Source of the DNA: Typha latifolia
Lineage: Eukaryota; Streptophyta; Magnoliopsida; Poales; Typhaceae
NCBI GenBank assembly: GCA_019914945.1
Contig: CM034103.1
Span: 4,340,001 to 4,404,000 of the forward strand
Reading direction: 5' to 3'
Length of the DNA stretch: 64,000 bases
Both the position numbers and the translations under genes were made by a program. Below, piece after piece: positions 25,903 through 37,075 of the stretch (position 1 is the stretch's first letter; each line of letters begins with the position of its first letter). The notes beneath the pieces are model-generated. The model was not told where the DNA came from. It searched no databases and saw only the letters and a program-made list of their open reading frames with translations.

Positions 25903-26126
25903 TAGAGAGAGATATATAAAAAGAGAGAGGGAAGGCGGTGGAGGAGGGGTACCAGTGGCGCCAGGGCCCGCCGGGGCCAGCTGCCCGCAGCTAGTTAGCT
26001 ACAGCAGTGGCAGTGGGCGCGTGGCGCCCCACCACGCAAGTTGTATGGGCATGAGGCCGGCCATAGTGTGGCCGGCCACGTCGTGCCCGAAATTAATTAA
26101 TAATTTTTTAAGGTTGGGTGGTTACA
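24231..26126. mobile_element. Inner solo LTR of the same family, nested, 1,896 bp
   Basis: The block begins TATAATGCCCCCGCCC, a decayed TGTAACGCC start, and ends GGTGGTTACA. It is flanked by a perfect ATAAT duplication (24,226-24,230 and 26,127-26,131). Its left part (24,231-24,880) matches the outer copy at 22,703-23,380. Its right part (24,890-26,126) matches the outer copy at about 26,475-27,790, including the (GAA)n tract (here about 9 repeats near 25,558) and the terminal hairpin. It is shorter than the outer copy because the middle is missing. Confidence 0.8.
25660..25930 (+). repeat. (GA)n and (GT)n microsatellites inside the inner LTR
   Basis: (GA)n runs occur near 25,668-25,690, 25,768-25,785 and 25,868-25,905, and a (GT)n run near 25,849-25,870. 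A roughly 100-bp unit containing GAGAGACGGTGAGGGTGGTGTTGCGGC is duplicated (about 25,690 and 25,793), so the array grew partly by segmental duplication. Confidence 0.75.
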
Positions 26127-27234
26127 ATAATCATCTCCAATCATCTCTATATCACCAATGTATTCATATCTCAAATCAGCCTAATCAAATGTATGATAAA
26201 ATATGTTTGATTGAAATCATCTCTAGATAAAATTATATAATCGTGCTAGAGGCCAAAATATGCATGTACATAATATATAATATATTTTAATTTGATAACT
26301 GCATATATGGGATAAGACTACTCACATCTAATATCCGTTAATCTCTCATATCCGTTAATCAAATGTCAACTTATCAATAGGGTCCACAGGGTCTCAAATA
26401 AGGGGTTCGGGATCTGAAAATATTTAAGTAGCATGAAGTTAGTTGTTTATCTAATTAGAATTACTTCAAGTAAAATATAAAGGTTTATTAGGTTTAGAAT
26501 CACTTCTTTTTATTTTTGATTACATAACTAGATCAATATTATAGATATGATTCAAATACTATAATTATACTATTATCATAAAATGCTAATTATAGTATAA
26601 GGAGAAGAGGTCTGTTTCTTTTTATATAAAAATATTTCTAAATATATAATTATAAAATAAAGGCTAAATAACTATAAGTATTGACAAGGTCTAATTATAA
26701 TTAATTTTGTAATTTATACTCTATCTTGATTAATTAGGGACTATGCAGTCTTTACTCAATAAAATAATAAATAAATAGCTAAATAAGCCTAGTATTTTAT
26801 TTGTTGCAGAATAATAATAATATATAATAAATTAATAGAATTACTTAAAATATATATCATAGGAATATTAGAATATAAATCTAATCATTATAATTTACAA
26901 ATCTATCTATTAATCTAACAGACATATAAGTAAATAAATAAATAAATATAAGTATTACCTATATTTATGTGTAATAGTTTATAACCTAATTGATTATTAA
27001 TTAATTATAATTAAAAATAATCATGTCGAAGAATATACATTATTATTAAAATAATTAATGTCTAAATAAGTTATCTACATTAATTAAGAAAGCAATACCT
27101 AACTAAATAAATAAACAAAACTAAAATAAATAAATAAATAAAATAAACAATGCCACCAATGCTCTGCTATAGTGCTGGGTGTGTGCAGAAAGAGGAGGAG
27201 GAGAAGCTGAGGGAGAAGAAAGGAGAAAGGAAGA

Positions 27235-27303
27235 AGAAAGAAGAAGAAGAAGAAGAAGAAGAAGAAGAAGAAGAAGAAGAAGAAGAAGAAGAAGAAGAAG
27301 AAG
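27235..27303 (+). repeat. (GAA)n microsatellite, about 23 repeats
   Basis: A nearly pure AAG/GAA tract in the outer LTR. It is the expanded counterpart of the shorter tract at 25,558 in the inner LTR. It creates long Glu-rich (plus) and Phe/Leu/Ser-rich (minus) open frames that are not genes. Confidence 0.95.
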
Positions 27304-27993
27304 AGAAGAGAAAGAGAAGAAAGAGAGAAGCTGAGGGAGGGGGTTGCCGACCTGGGCCGACGGGGAGGGCACTGGCCGCTGGTGGCCATCCAGCGACCAA
27401 CCTCTCATCGATGGCTCGGCTCCGGCGAGCCCGAGCCCAAGGCAAGAAACAAAGAAAGAGAGAGAGAGATGGAGATAGAGAGAGAGAGAGAAGAAGGAAG
27501 AGGAAGAAGGAGGAGGCTCACCTGCGGTAGCACGACGACAGCGACGGCGGGTCGGCAATGGGAGAGAGAGAGTTTGAGGGAATGAGGGAGAGAAAGACTG
27601 AAAAAGAGAGTAGGGAGAAGAAAAACATAGAGAGAGAGGCGGTGGGGGTTGGCGGCGACACTAGGGGGTGCGTGGCACCCCCATGCTGCACCCCTTTGCA
27701 TGGGCACGAGGCCGGCCACACTATGGCCGGCCACATCGTGCCCATAACAGATTTTGATTATTTATTTATTTTTAAGGATAGGTTGTTACAAAATTCTTAG
27801 TCATAACTAATATCTTAAGTTCAATCAGCTCATATAGAGCCAAAAAAAAAATATCATTACATGCTCTCATTAAGTCATAAATTATATAATAACACACTAA
27901 TGAGGAGAGATAAATATCTAGCAGTAATGTTGCACGTACATATTTAACGACACCGTATACAACTGGTTGTTGGTAGCCATTAGACTAAGTACC

Positions 27994-28345
27994 TTAATCA
28001 TGAGCCCATATACCTCTAATTCTATTATCACCGCTGATAGGAGAGTCCTTGCAAATAGTTGAATAATCATTCATAGTAGAATCATCAAATAAATCTGGAT
28101 CACGGGCACACATCCCCAACCTGCATCACCAAATATCACTAGGTCTATAATCAGTGCGTCACAATCTTTCTACTATTATTAAGTGTCTAACCTCCATACA
28201 AAACAATGTGAATGCTTGAATACCACATAGGCTATGATGACCTTAGACATGGAACACTAATATTATAAGTACTATATTTTATGCTCTGCCCTTAACCTTG
28301 AGCAGAATCATGAGTAGAGAACACTTTCTAAACAAAACTTGACTA
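27994..28345 (-). CDS. Unrecognised coding-like exons, minus strand (possible gene or fossil)
   Basis: Three GT-AG-bounded segments on the minus strand join in a consistent frame: 28,297-28,345, 28,192-28,241 and 28,120-27,994, ending at a TAA. The last exon has 41 codons and reads LGMCARDPDLFDDSTMNDYS and onward to GIWAHD. Its composition is polar and protein-like, unusual for this AT-rich DNA. Upstream in the same strand are an open stretch MVDPLLYEENPEEKQ (about 28,668-28,575, possibly ending at a GC donor) and an ATG at 29,348 reading MELDLSFPSSEREATIVLGQ. I could not connect these pieces without ambiguity and do not recognise the family. It may be a real gene, a decaying copy or chance. 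Confidence 0.35.
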
Positions 28346-28399
28346 CTAAATAATACTCGCAGATGGTGCAATGTTTCCTATCACATTATTTATAATATA

Positions 28400-31238
28400 G
28401 TTATCAAAGTTAACATATACTATAGATATAAATGTGAAGTCTACCACCAATAAAGCGAAACCTGATAAATAACAAGCAAATTAATAAGCAATGTTCATTT
28501 ATATCATAACATGCAATAATGATATAAAGTAATTATTATCATAATAATTATACTACTTGTAGACTAACATATGATCTACTTGCCTGAAATGTATCTGAGT
28601 TGCTACAAATTCTTTTGAAATATTCTGCTTTTCTTCAGGGTTCTCCTCGTACAATAGTGGATCTACCATTGTAATAAATACAATTGTAGCAAAGTAATAA
28701 AACTTGCTTTGGAATATAAGAAAGTGAAATGGATCAAACGTTAATCCAAGGGTCTGGGATAAGCATATTAATAATTTAGTTAAAGAAATAAAACAAAATT
28801 TAAACTCAAAAGGAATAGGATAACCTAATAAATAACTAATACTTAAGTTTCTAAAGATAAATTCACCTATATAAATTGATATGTTTAAGATAACACTGAC
28901 ATAAAATAATTTTGTCAACAAAGTGAGTGGCTTGAATAAAATATAACTTGCTAGTTAAAATGAAAATGCAAAGTAATTTGGTAGTATAATAGAATAACAC
29001 TTAGTTAGCATTTAGATATTGCAAAATATTATATTTTTTATATATTATAAAGTTTTTGTTAATAACCAAGGTATGAAAAATTACTAATACCATTAGTGGG
29101 AATTATTAAACCTAATACTGATCACTCAAAAATACTAATACCATTAATGGGAATTATTTTTACACAAATTATATGATTTGATCCAATTCGAATAGTAAGA
29201 GAAAGTAATTTAATACTAATTACATTTAACCAGAAAGCAAATAACTAGGTTTGCATTAAATTTATTATGGTTTTTGGGTTAGACCAAATTGTCCCAACAC
29301 TATGGTAGCTTCTCTTTCAGAAGAAGGAAAGCTGAGGTCGAGCTCCATTGTTAATGGCTACGGAGTAATCCCCTTCTTAAACAAAAGCTACGAGAATCCG
29401 CATAAAAGGAGGGAAGAGTGACAGGTGAGAGGCCACGTACAAGAACGACGATAGTTGTTGGAAAGCAAACAGGAATTCGATCGGTAGAAAGCTTACATGT
29501 TGAAGCCAATGGTCTTAAAAGCATATATATTGATTCACATTTGCTACACAGTTCTCTGCATACATTTACTTATATATGTTACAAATAATCCCATTCAACT
29601 GTTTTAGGGTTAGAAATCTCAATATGCAAAAGAAATGTAGTTAAGTTGAAAGAATTTCTATCTTGTTATTTGTTTCGATAAATAACAACTTAATTTTCTT
29701 CCGTTTCTATTGCCTCCAAAAGTTTAAATTTAACCTCAACATCAACTAACGTGATAACATAAAAATAAAATCATCTTTATTTCAAACAATTCTCATCTAA
29801 ATTTCTAAAACTACCTCCTATCTCCATTTATCATAGTACGTGTAAGTTGGCGACACATTAATAACTTCCAAAAGAATTCCATGATTGACCATGGACATTA
29901 TCATCTGGTGGACTGATTGAGTTATATATGTATGACAACAAGCGTGCAGTGGTTTAGTAATGGTAAGAATTTTGTAGGGCAAAACGAAATAAAAATTATC
30001 ATGCATCCTAAGGACTAATCAAATAAATGTCATTAAATATTTTGCACGAGCAATAAGCTGGCCAGTAGACTATGATTGTTTTCTTAAATTGCATTAAATT
30101 CTTTCATTTTTCTACGCTATTTTTTTGGGTATGTTTGGTTATTAAGAAATAGGAAAATAGCAGTGAAGCAGTCATAATTTATTATTAAGTATTTAGCGAA
30201 AGTGAGCAAGTATAGTAATTAATGGTAACGTGTAATATATAAAATAAATTAGAAATGTCACTCTTTATCTTTAACGGGGAAGTGAAATGAGTCAAATTTG
30301 GTTAGTTCGAAAGAAGTGGAGACTTATTTAATCATTTAATACTCTAGTTTCTTCACCCAAACATCACACAGTAATGAACTTTCATGAAATTGTCACCTTT
30401 TTCCCAAATATATTCATGAAAGAGGTATACGTAACGACCCACAATAGTATTCAAATATGTATTACTTGAAAACAAATACTACTTACACTCTTATTCGGTG
30501 TTATATATATTGTTTCAATAGAAATATGCTCCTTTTTTGGGGGGCATAATGTGCTTGCTTAAGTGCTATTAATAAAGAGTAATGCACTCTTAATTGAGCA
30601 TTAACATAATGCCCTGTGCATTTCTTTGTTAATCTTTTCTTTTAAGGACACATAATTGAAGCAAGATAGATCTTATCTAGAAGAAATATAATTATTTATC
30701 TATATTAACTGATGTCAAAAAAAAAAATATATATCTTACAAATTATTTTTTTACCGATCATGAGTTTTAGTATCACAAATTTCTAATGGAGATTCAAACT
30801 CATGACCTTTGTCTTAGGTTTGGTTTGTACGTATGATCTGACTAATAGGCTATAGCAAGAGTTTTATTATCTTACAAATTAGAAACAATTATAAATAACA
30901 CCCTATATTTGGGATATAATATAAATAAAGTCCTCTATTTTATTATTTTCAAAATTAAGTCCCTACTTGTTAAAAGAAATATCAGCACACACCCTTATTT
31001 AACATTAACATGGGATGAATAATAAGTAGAATATTACATCCATTTCAAATGATATAGTTTATCTTTTCTCAACTATCTTTCTTTCTTTTCTCTAATAAGT
31101 TTTGGATTCATTGGTTCTACGAGATTCAGTATTTGGATGCAATTTTAGTGATTCCAAAGCTTGATTTGATTCAAGCCAGTGCTTTAGAAGCATAATTTTA
31201 TTCTATGGTTTTGTTAGTACATATGATGGTTGAGCTAA
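28400..31238. other. AT-rich spacer
   Basis: Apart from the candidate exon pieces near 28,575-28,668 and 29,348, this stretch is AT-rich. A probable MITE lies at 30,127-30,369. Around 30,750-30,850 the phrase GATTCAAACTCATGACC resembles a retroposon-like repeat, but ends are not found. No other gene is recognised. Confidence 0.4.
30127..30369. mobile_element. Probable MITE with imperfect inverted ends
   Basis: The left end GGGTATGTTTGGTTATTAAG and the right end, reverse-complemented as GTGTGATGTTTGGGTGAAG, are inverted over about 25 bp with mismatches. ATGTTTGG-type ends are common in Tourist and hAT miniature elements. No clear target duplication was fixed. Confidence 0.4.
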
Positions 31239-31246
31239 ATTATATA

Positions 31247-32361
31247 TACGGGTGTAAACGAGCTGAGCCTGAGCAAGTCGACTTTGGCTCAGGCTCACCT
31301 TGAAATTATTTTCAAGCCTTACAAGTCTGCTCACACTCGGCTTAGCTCAACTCGAGCCAAGCTCGAGCTTGAAATAAGCCAATTATCAAGTCGAGCTGGA
31401 TCGAGCCTGAAGCCGATCCAGGAGGACGATGTGGCGGCTTGGCGAAGGAGGAGGACGACGACGAGGTGGCTTTGAGGAGGAGGATGAGGATGAGGAGAAG
31501 TCGGCTTGCCGAAGGAGGAGGCAAGCCGCGGTGGAGTAGGAGGCGGGTTAGAGGAGAGGGATGAGGAGTAGGGTTAGAGGAGGAGGCAGGTTGCGGTGGA
31601 GGAGGAGGCGGGTTGCGGTGGAGGAGGACGCAGGCTAGAGAAGGAAGGAAGAGAGAGAGGGGTGGGGATGGATCCCGTGGCAGAAGCAGAGCCTCGTGAG
31701 CCATGTCCAATGCTCTCAGTGCCCAAGATAGAGATTGGGGTGACAGATAGAGGTGGGCTACAGTGGAAGAGGAGGCATGCCGTGGTGGAGGAGAAGGTGA
31801 AGGCAGGCTGTGGTAGAGGAGGCAGAGGCAATTAGAGGTGGAGGAGGAGCTGAGTTAAAGGAGGGAAGAGGAGGCGGGTTAGAGAAGGAGGAGAGAGAGA
31901 GAAGGGGTGGATCTCGCAGTGGAAGCAGCCTCGTGAGCCATGTCCAATGCTCTCGGTGCCTAAGATAGAGATTGGGGCAGCGAATAAAGGCGGGCCATGG
32001 TGGAGGAGAAGGTGAATGTGGGCCGTGGTGGAGAAGGAGGCGAAGGCGGGTTAGAGGTGGAGGAGGAGCTAAGTTAGAGGAGGGAGGAGGAGGGTAAGTT
32101 GATAGAGGAAAAGAGGAAAAGAGGATGGTGAGTGAGATGAAGGAGGTTGAGAGAATAATAAAAGAGAAAGAAGAATAAAAAAATAGGCTTTACTTTTCAG
32201 TTAGCCTTTGAACCGAGCATATCGAGCCAAGCTTGAGCGAGTTGGCTCTAGCTCAAGCTTGGCTCCAAAATAATTTCAAGCCGTCAAACCTGGCTCGGGC
32301 TCGGCTCAGCTCTAACTGAGCCGAGTCGAGCCCGGGCCACTCGTTTATATTGAAAGCCATA
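31247..32361. mobile_element. Non-autonomous hAT-like element, 1,115 bp, perfect TSD
   Basis: Flanked by a perfect 8-bp direct repeat, ATTATATA (31,239-31,246 and 32,362-32,369). The left end is TACGGGTGTAAACGAGCTGA. The right end, reverse-complemented, is TATGGCTTTCAATATAAACG, matching in the outer bases and in TAAACGAG. Both flanks have the GAGC/GCTCGAG word-rich composition of the 10,114 copy. The centre (about 31,430-32,150) is a purine-rich GAGGAG block absent from the 697-bp copy. It carries two imperfect units of about 240 bp, each with CCTCGTGAGCCATGTCCAAT. Open frames there are composition artefacts. Confidence 0.75.
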
Positions 32362-34950
32362 ATTATATATCCCTATCAAATATCAAATAGTAGAGTGGGG
32401 CTTCATATTCTTAAACAAATGAAGAACTCTATTTTTAAAATAAATAAAAAGTTTATCCAAACTACTAAGTATTTTGCTTTTTATTATTATTTACTATATC
32501 GATACTTATTATTTTAACCCTGCATTTTACCTAAAACATCTCAAGAATACCGTGTCATTAGTTTAGTTAGCTATTAACTAATACATAGATGAGTTAAGAT
32601 AACTATCAAAATGACTATAATACTTTCGAATAACAAAAAAAAAAGGTCAAGGTAAAAGTAAATGTGGAACTAGATTTTTAAGTAAATAAAGAGTATTTTA
32701 GGTATTATATTCTTTTATTATCAAAAGAAATGAAATATTCTCTATGTCATTAACTATTGGTTTGATAAAATGAAGAGATAATTTTATTTTCACCCTAAAC
32801 TATCATCATTTTCTTCAATGGCCTCTTGAATTTTTCTTTTAATACACAATGACTCCATAAACTATTAGAAATACCTTACTTAACCCTTTCCATAAACTAA
32901 TAGTTCATAGGGTCGGTGATTACCTAAAATAAGTTCAGGGGGTCATTAGAGAACAGAGTGATAGCTTAGAGATAAAAAAAAATTATTTGTAAAATTAACC
33001 TAGCATATTTTTAAAAAAATTTAGGCAAAATACAACAGCCAAATAATGATAATTATATGGTAGGAACAATAATAGAAGCAAAGCAAAAGGGTCCATGTTT
33101 TTGATAGATTTCTCAATAATAAAAAAGAATTTTATTTATAATATAATCAAGATATTTACAAAATTGCCATTGAAAATTGCACCAAAATCATTATGCTATT
33201 TCAAAAATATCATTCTATTAGTTAAATATAATATCATAATTAAAATATAACTTAGATTTTAAAAAACAAGTTATTTAAAATGGTTTAAAACTATCAAATA
33301 TTATACCCAATACCCAAGTCTAATAAAAAAAATATCTTCTTTTATGCGAGAAGAAATAATTGATAAATATTTTACATTTTAAATTAAAATAAAATTGTAT
33401 TTTAGTTACTTATATGTACTGTTTTAACTTTAATAATAAATTTTTAGGGATATTATGTTAAAATCTAACTATAATGACAATTCTAAAAGATAAAAAAAAA
33501 CTAGTGGCAATTTTTATATTTAGAAAAAAATATATAATGACAGTTATAATATTTTAAAAGTTTTTAATGGCAATTATGTTAAAAACCGTATAATCAATGT
33601 AGGGTGTTGTTTATAATTTTTTTAGATAAATTATTCGACCAAAATTTTTTTGGTATACTTTAGTAAATTTTATAAATCACATCCTATATTTTATCTATCT
33701 TGTGATTTACACTTTATTTTTGAGAATTTTATAATCCGTCTCCTCAATTTTTTCTATAGTTTTTATTTAATACTATGAGGTTACTTTGACTAACTAACAT
33801 TGACCAAACTAATAAAATAGTCCATCGCCTCTCCTCTCCTTTCTACCTCTCCACCATCTTCTTTCGTCTTTCCACAACCACCTCCTCCGATTCGCACCAC
33901 CTTCCATCTTCTTCTTCATTTTCTACCTATTCTTACTCCGACCAAAAGTTCGTTCAGGAAGATTGGGCGAGCCGAGCATCTCAGCGAACTCCAATTTGAG
34001 GATCAAAACTTCCAGCTTAGGCATGACGAAGCAATGAGGATGATGAAAAAAATGGGAGATAAGAAGAAGATGAAAGAGACAGATATAATTTAGATATTTA
34101 TAAATTATTCAATATATTATAATATAATATTCATTTGCTAGTACTATTCAAGCTAACCCAGAGTGCTAAATAAATTTTAGAAAAAAAAGAACAGTTGAGT
34201 TAGAAAATTCTTAAAAAATAGTTAAAGTAAAAGTTGTAATTTGTAAAATTCCCTATCCTTTGTGTCATAGTAAAGTCATACCTTCCCATCAATAATGGAC
34301 TCCACCACCTCCACCTCCTTTCCCATTCCCCTAAGCCTCCTACTAGAAGCCGATCACTTCCACTTTTTCTTTCTTCCAATCCTCGTTGAACTTATCTCTC
34401 AAAGGAAGCAAAGAAAGTGGACTGTCTGTCCCCCAACTATTTATACAATATGTCAATAATGAGAAAGGAGAAGGTGGAGCAGGCATGCATGTGCCTTTTC
34501 TTCTTAGCTCTTCATTATCATCTTCCTACGGCTTCAATGAGCAGCTCAGTGGGCCTCCTATGCATGGCTCTACAACACCAAAAGTTCAATTGCACAAGGG
34601 CTAATTGTCTATGAATTCCTCTCACATAGAGTCATTATGAGATCCAATCTTTGGTAATACAGTATTTGTGGGTAAGTTTTTATTCTAGTATCTATTACTT
34701 TTCAAGTATTGCTGAGAGATAAGTGATTCTACTTGCTTTCAAATCTAGCACAGCTTTCAATCATATATTTGTTGAGATCTTATTTGACCATCATTAATCC
34801 AAACCTATCCATGGATGCGAGAGCAGACTTGATTTTGTTGTCAATTGTTTTTCATAGTGAACGTGGGATCTCTCCAAAGGATGACGACTTGAGCTTGTCA
34901 TGCAAATGAGAAAATTTGGAGGAAACAAGGGGCTTGGTGAATTGGAAAAG
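32362..34950. other. AT-rich spacer with a MITE relative; no gene recognised
   Basis: Bases 32,768-32,985 carry GATAATTTTATTTTCACCC-type sequence at one end and an inverted counterpart at the other. They relate by wording (CAATGACTCC, AAACTAT) to the MITE at 41,122. Bases 33,800-34,080 are somewhat GC-richer with a CT-rich stretch. Small open frames at 34,386-34,614 show no domain. Confidence 0.4.
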
Positions 34951-34969
34951 AAAGACACCATTTTCAAGT

Positions 34970-35160
34970 TCTTCTAGCAAACCTTCTGACAAAAATAGAA
35001 CTAACTAGTGCTTCATATTCAGCTTCAGTGCTAAAACACAGCACTGCGACTCTACTCATTCTCACTCTGAGCTCCAAAAAGATTAAATTGCATCACAGAT
35101 ATATTAGATATTCATTGGTAGAATGGCAATCATCTGAACACCCTATAGGGTTATGATATC
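34970..35160 (-). pseudogene. Ty1/copia RNase H fossil
   Basis: In minus-strand frames, GCSDDCHSTNEYLIYL (about 35,150-35,100) is followed after a frameshift by STEAEYEALVS (about 35,030-35,000). These match the conserved GC-DD--ST--Y--FL and S-STEAEY-AL segments of the RNase H region in plant Ty1/copia polyproteins. Stops and frameshifts surround them and no other copia domain was identified. Confidence 0.6.
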
Positions 35161-36830
35161 AAACTTATCATTCAAACCAAAGTATTGATTTTGATTGGCT
35201 TAATAAACTCATAGAGTGAGTTATATATATTGGTTTGAGTTCCCTTTAACTCATTTCGTACGGATTAATTGAGATACTATACATATTATACAAAACATGT
35301 ATTACCTAAATAAGATAGTTGGTAGATACGAGAGTTGATAGACAAGAGATAGAGTTTCTCTTTTTTTCCTTTTCTTGGCGTAGATAAGAAAAGGAATTTT
35401 GAGCTCGTCATCAAAATCAAGCATAGGTTTGACAAGCAATGAGTAAAGTGCTTCAAATGCAGTCAAATCTTTCATTTTTGTGACTTTCTTATAGGGCTCA
35501 AAGAACTTTTAGTTCTTTAGATTAGCTATCTTTTGAATTTGATTGTTCATGCACATTCACTTGTAGGAAGCCAATTTTGGCTAGAAGAGAAACATTTTAG
35601 ATTTGAGAGACGAGAGAGAATTTTTTAGATTTTTGTATAATAATTTTTTTCTTTTTATATCTTCTTTAGCTCAACCTTCAGATCTTCAATTTAGTTTGTG
35701 AGGTACATCTTTATTTTTTGGGCTACTCTAAGTTTTTTCATCATCTTTACATTTTGACATTATTAAGTGTCTATGTCGATGTTTGCATCATTATTCTTGG
35801 CATCTGCCTACTCAAGTAAACCAGTCTCACAAGACATATTAGTGAATAACAAGGTAACGTAGCCAATATGCTTATGCTTATCCTTATCCTTATCCTGATT
35901 CGAGTAAGATTTTTTCAGAATTATTCGAATCATCTCACATAGCTTTTATAAATTTGCCTTTCTTTCCAGACTAGGACATTTAATTTTGAGAGGAGTATAT
36001 CGTTAGTACTCATAGCATTGAACTTCGTCAGTATAACTTTGTTCATTGATTTCATAATTTCGGAGACTTTTATTTACCAAGTTTTTTTTTATTTATTTGA
36101 TGTTACCTGCAATATTGCTAGTATGCCGGGAAAAAAAGAGTTGACAAATAAAGAATCAAGGTCCTTGTCAGAATCATAATCTTTTATTTTAAGTGATGCT
36201 AAAGTAATACATTTTATCTTTTAAGGAAGACCAAGTGAAGATTTATAAAAAAACTGAATCATATTAGGTGTAAAAAGTTTGTTAAGAATCAAACTTTATA
36301 AACCGAAATTGAGTAAGAAATGAAAAATTGGATTACTACTCTAACTGTAATAATCGAACTCAAGTTAGTGAGAAAAAAAATCTAAGTATAGAAGACTGAA
36401 AGTCGAGTAAGAGTAAGAAGAGTAAAAAACAAAACAAACACATGACATAATTTTTTTAATATGAAAAAATCTCGTAATATCTCAAGAAAAAAAATTATGG
36501 ATCCATCTAAATTAAATCAATCTATATCATATTGTTTTGAAAAACAAAAAATAGTTACAACGATCTAGACTGTCCGTCAACCAAGTGTTGAAATCTGCAT
36601 CTCTTACTCGAAGTCCGTCTCGATTAACTACTCCATGATCAAAAATATCTCTCACTAGTATATCTGCTATGTTTGAGTCTTATAATTTTGTTTATACTTA
36701 TAGAGAATATAATCGAGTTCTAATTATTTTTGTTCATAGTTAAATAGGCATATTACATTAGGGGAAAGAGTTGATCCGGCCTAGGAGCTCTCCTCTTTAT
36801 TTTTATTTTTATTATTTTTTTATTTTTTTA
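35161..36830. other. AT-rich spacer
   Basis: No gene, terminus or convincing repeat is seen. Parts may be further decayed retroelement sequence continuing from the copia fossil, but no domain could be read. Confidence 0.35.
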
Positions 36831-36869
36831 TTTTAAAAAAGCTGACGTGGACCTATTAACCTAATAGTA

Positions 36870-37075
36870 TGGTGGCCCACAATAATCATGGGACTTAACT
36901 AGGCCCATATTCAAGCCCACAATCTGGCCCAGCCCAAATTAGCGGCTCTACTAACGAAGCCCAATAGCCCTAAGACGCCACATAAAACCCTAACTTTCAC
37001 AATAAATACATTTTTCTCCTCTTTTAACCAAACCCTAGGTTTCCTGTTTCGAATCGCCTCCTCCTCTTCCCCGCC
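36870..37075 (+). promoter_or_regulatory. Site-II plus telo-box promoter of the P1 gene
   Basis: Three GGCCCA/TGGGCC site-II motifs lie at 36,874-36,879, 36,902-36,907 and 36,927-36,932 (continuing into AGCCCA). Two telo-box type motifs follow, AAACCCTAA at 36,985-36,993 and AAACCCTAG at 37,030-37,038. AATAAATA at 37,001-37,008 could serve as a TATA-like element. Site II (bound by TCP factors) combined with a telo-box is the established arrangement for growth-linked ribosomal protein genes in plants. Confidence 0.75.

Larger units (their letters stand above)
22703..27790. mobile_element. Outer solo LTR, interrupted by a nested solo LTR
   Basis: The block begins TGTAACGCCCCCGCCC and ends GGTTGTTACA. 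It is flanked by a perfect 5-bp target duplication, AAATT (22,698-22,702 and 27,791-27,795). TG...CA ends, TGTAAC/GTTACA inverted hexamers and a 5-bp duplication fit an LTR. Removing the nested element and one copy of its duplication leaves about 3,187 bp. No gag-pol lies between matching LTRs, so a solo LTR formed by recombination is the simplest reading. A (GAA)n run lies at 27,235-27,303, and a 44-bp hairpin near the right end at 27,701-27,744. The many acidic or leucine-rich open frames here come from the GAA tract. Confidence 0.8.

Noticed and set aside
27150..27530. Glu/Lys-rich open frame and its Phe/Leu/Ser-rich antisense partners
   Set aside because: They are produced by the (GAA)n tract and GA-rich flanks inside an LTR.
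31342..31835. Pro/Ser-rich and Gly/Arg-rich frames
   Set aside because: They lie in the purine-rich array inside an hAT-like element.
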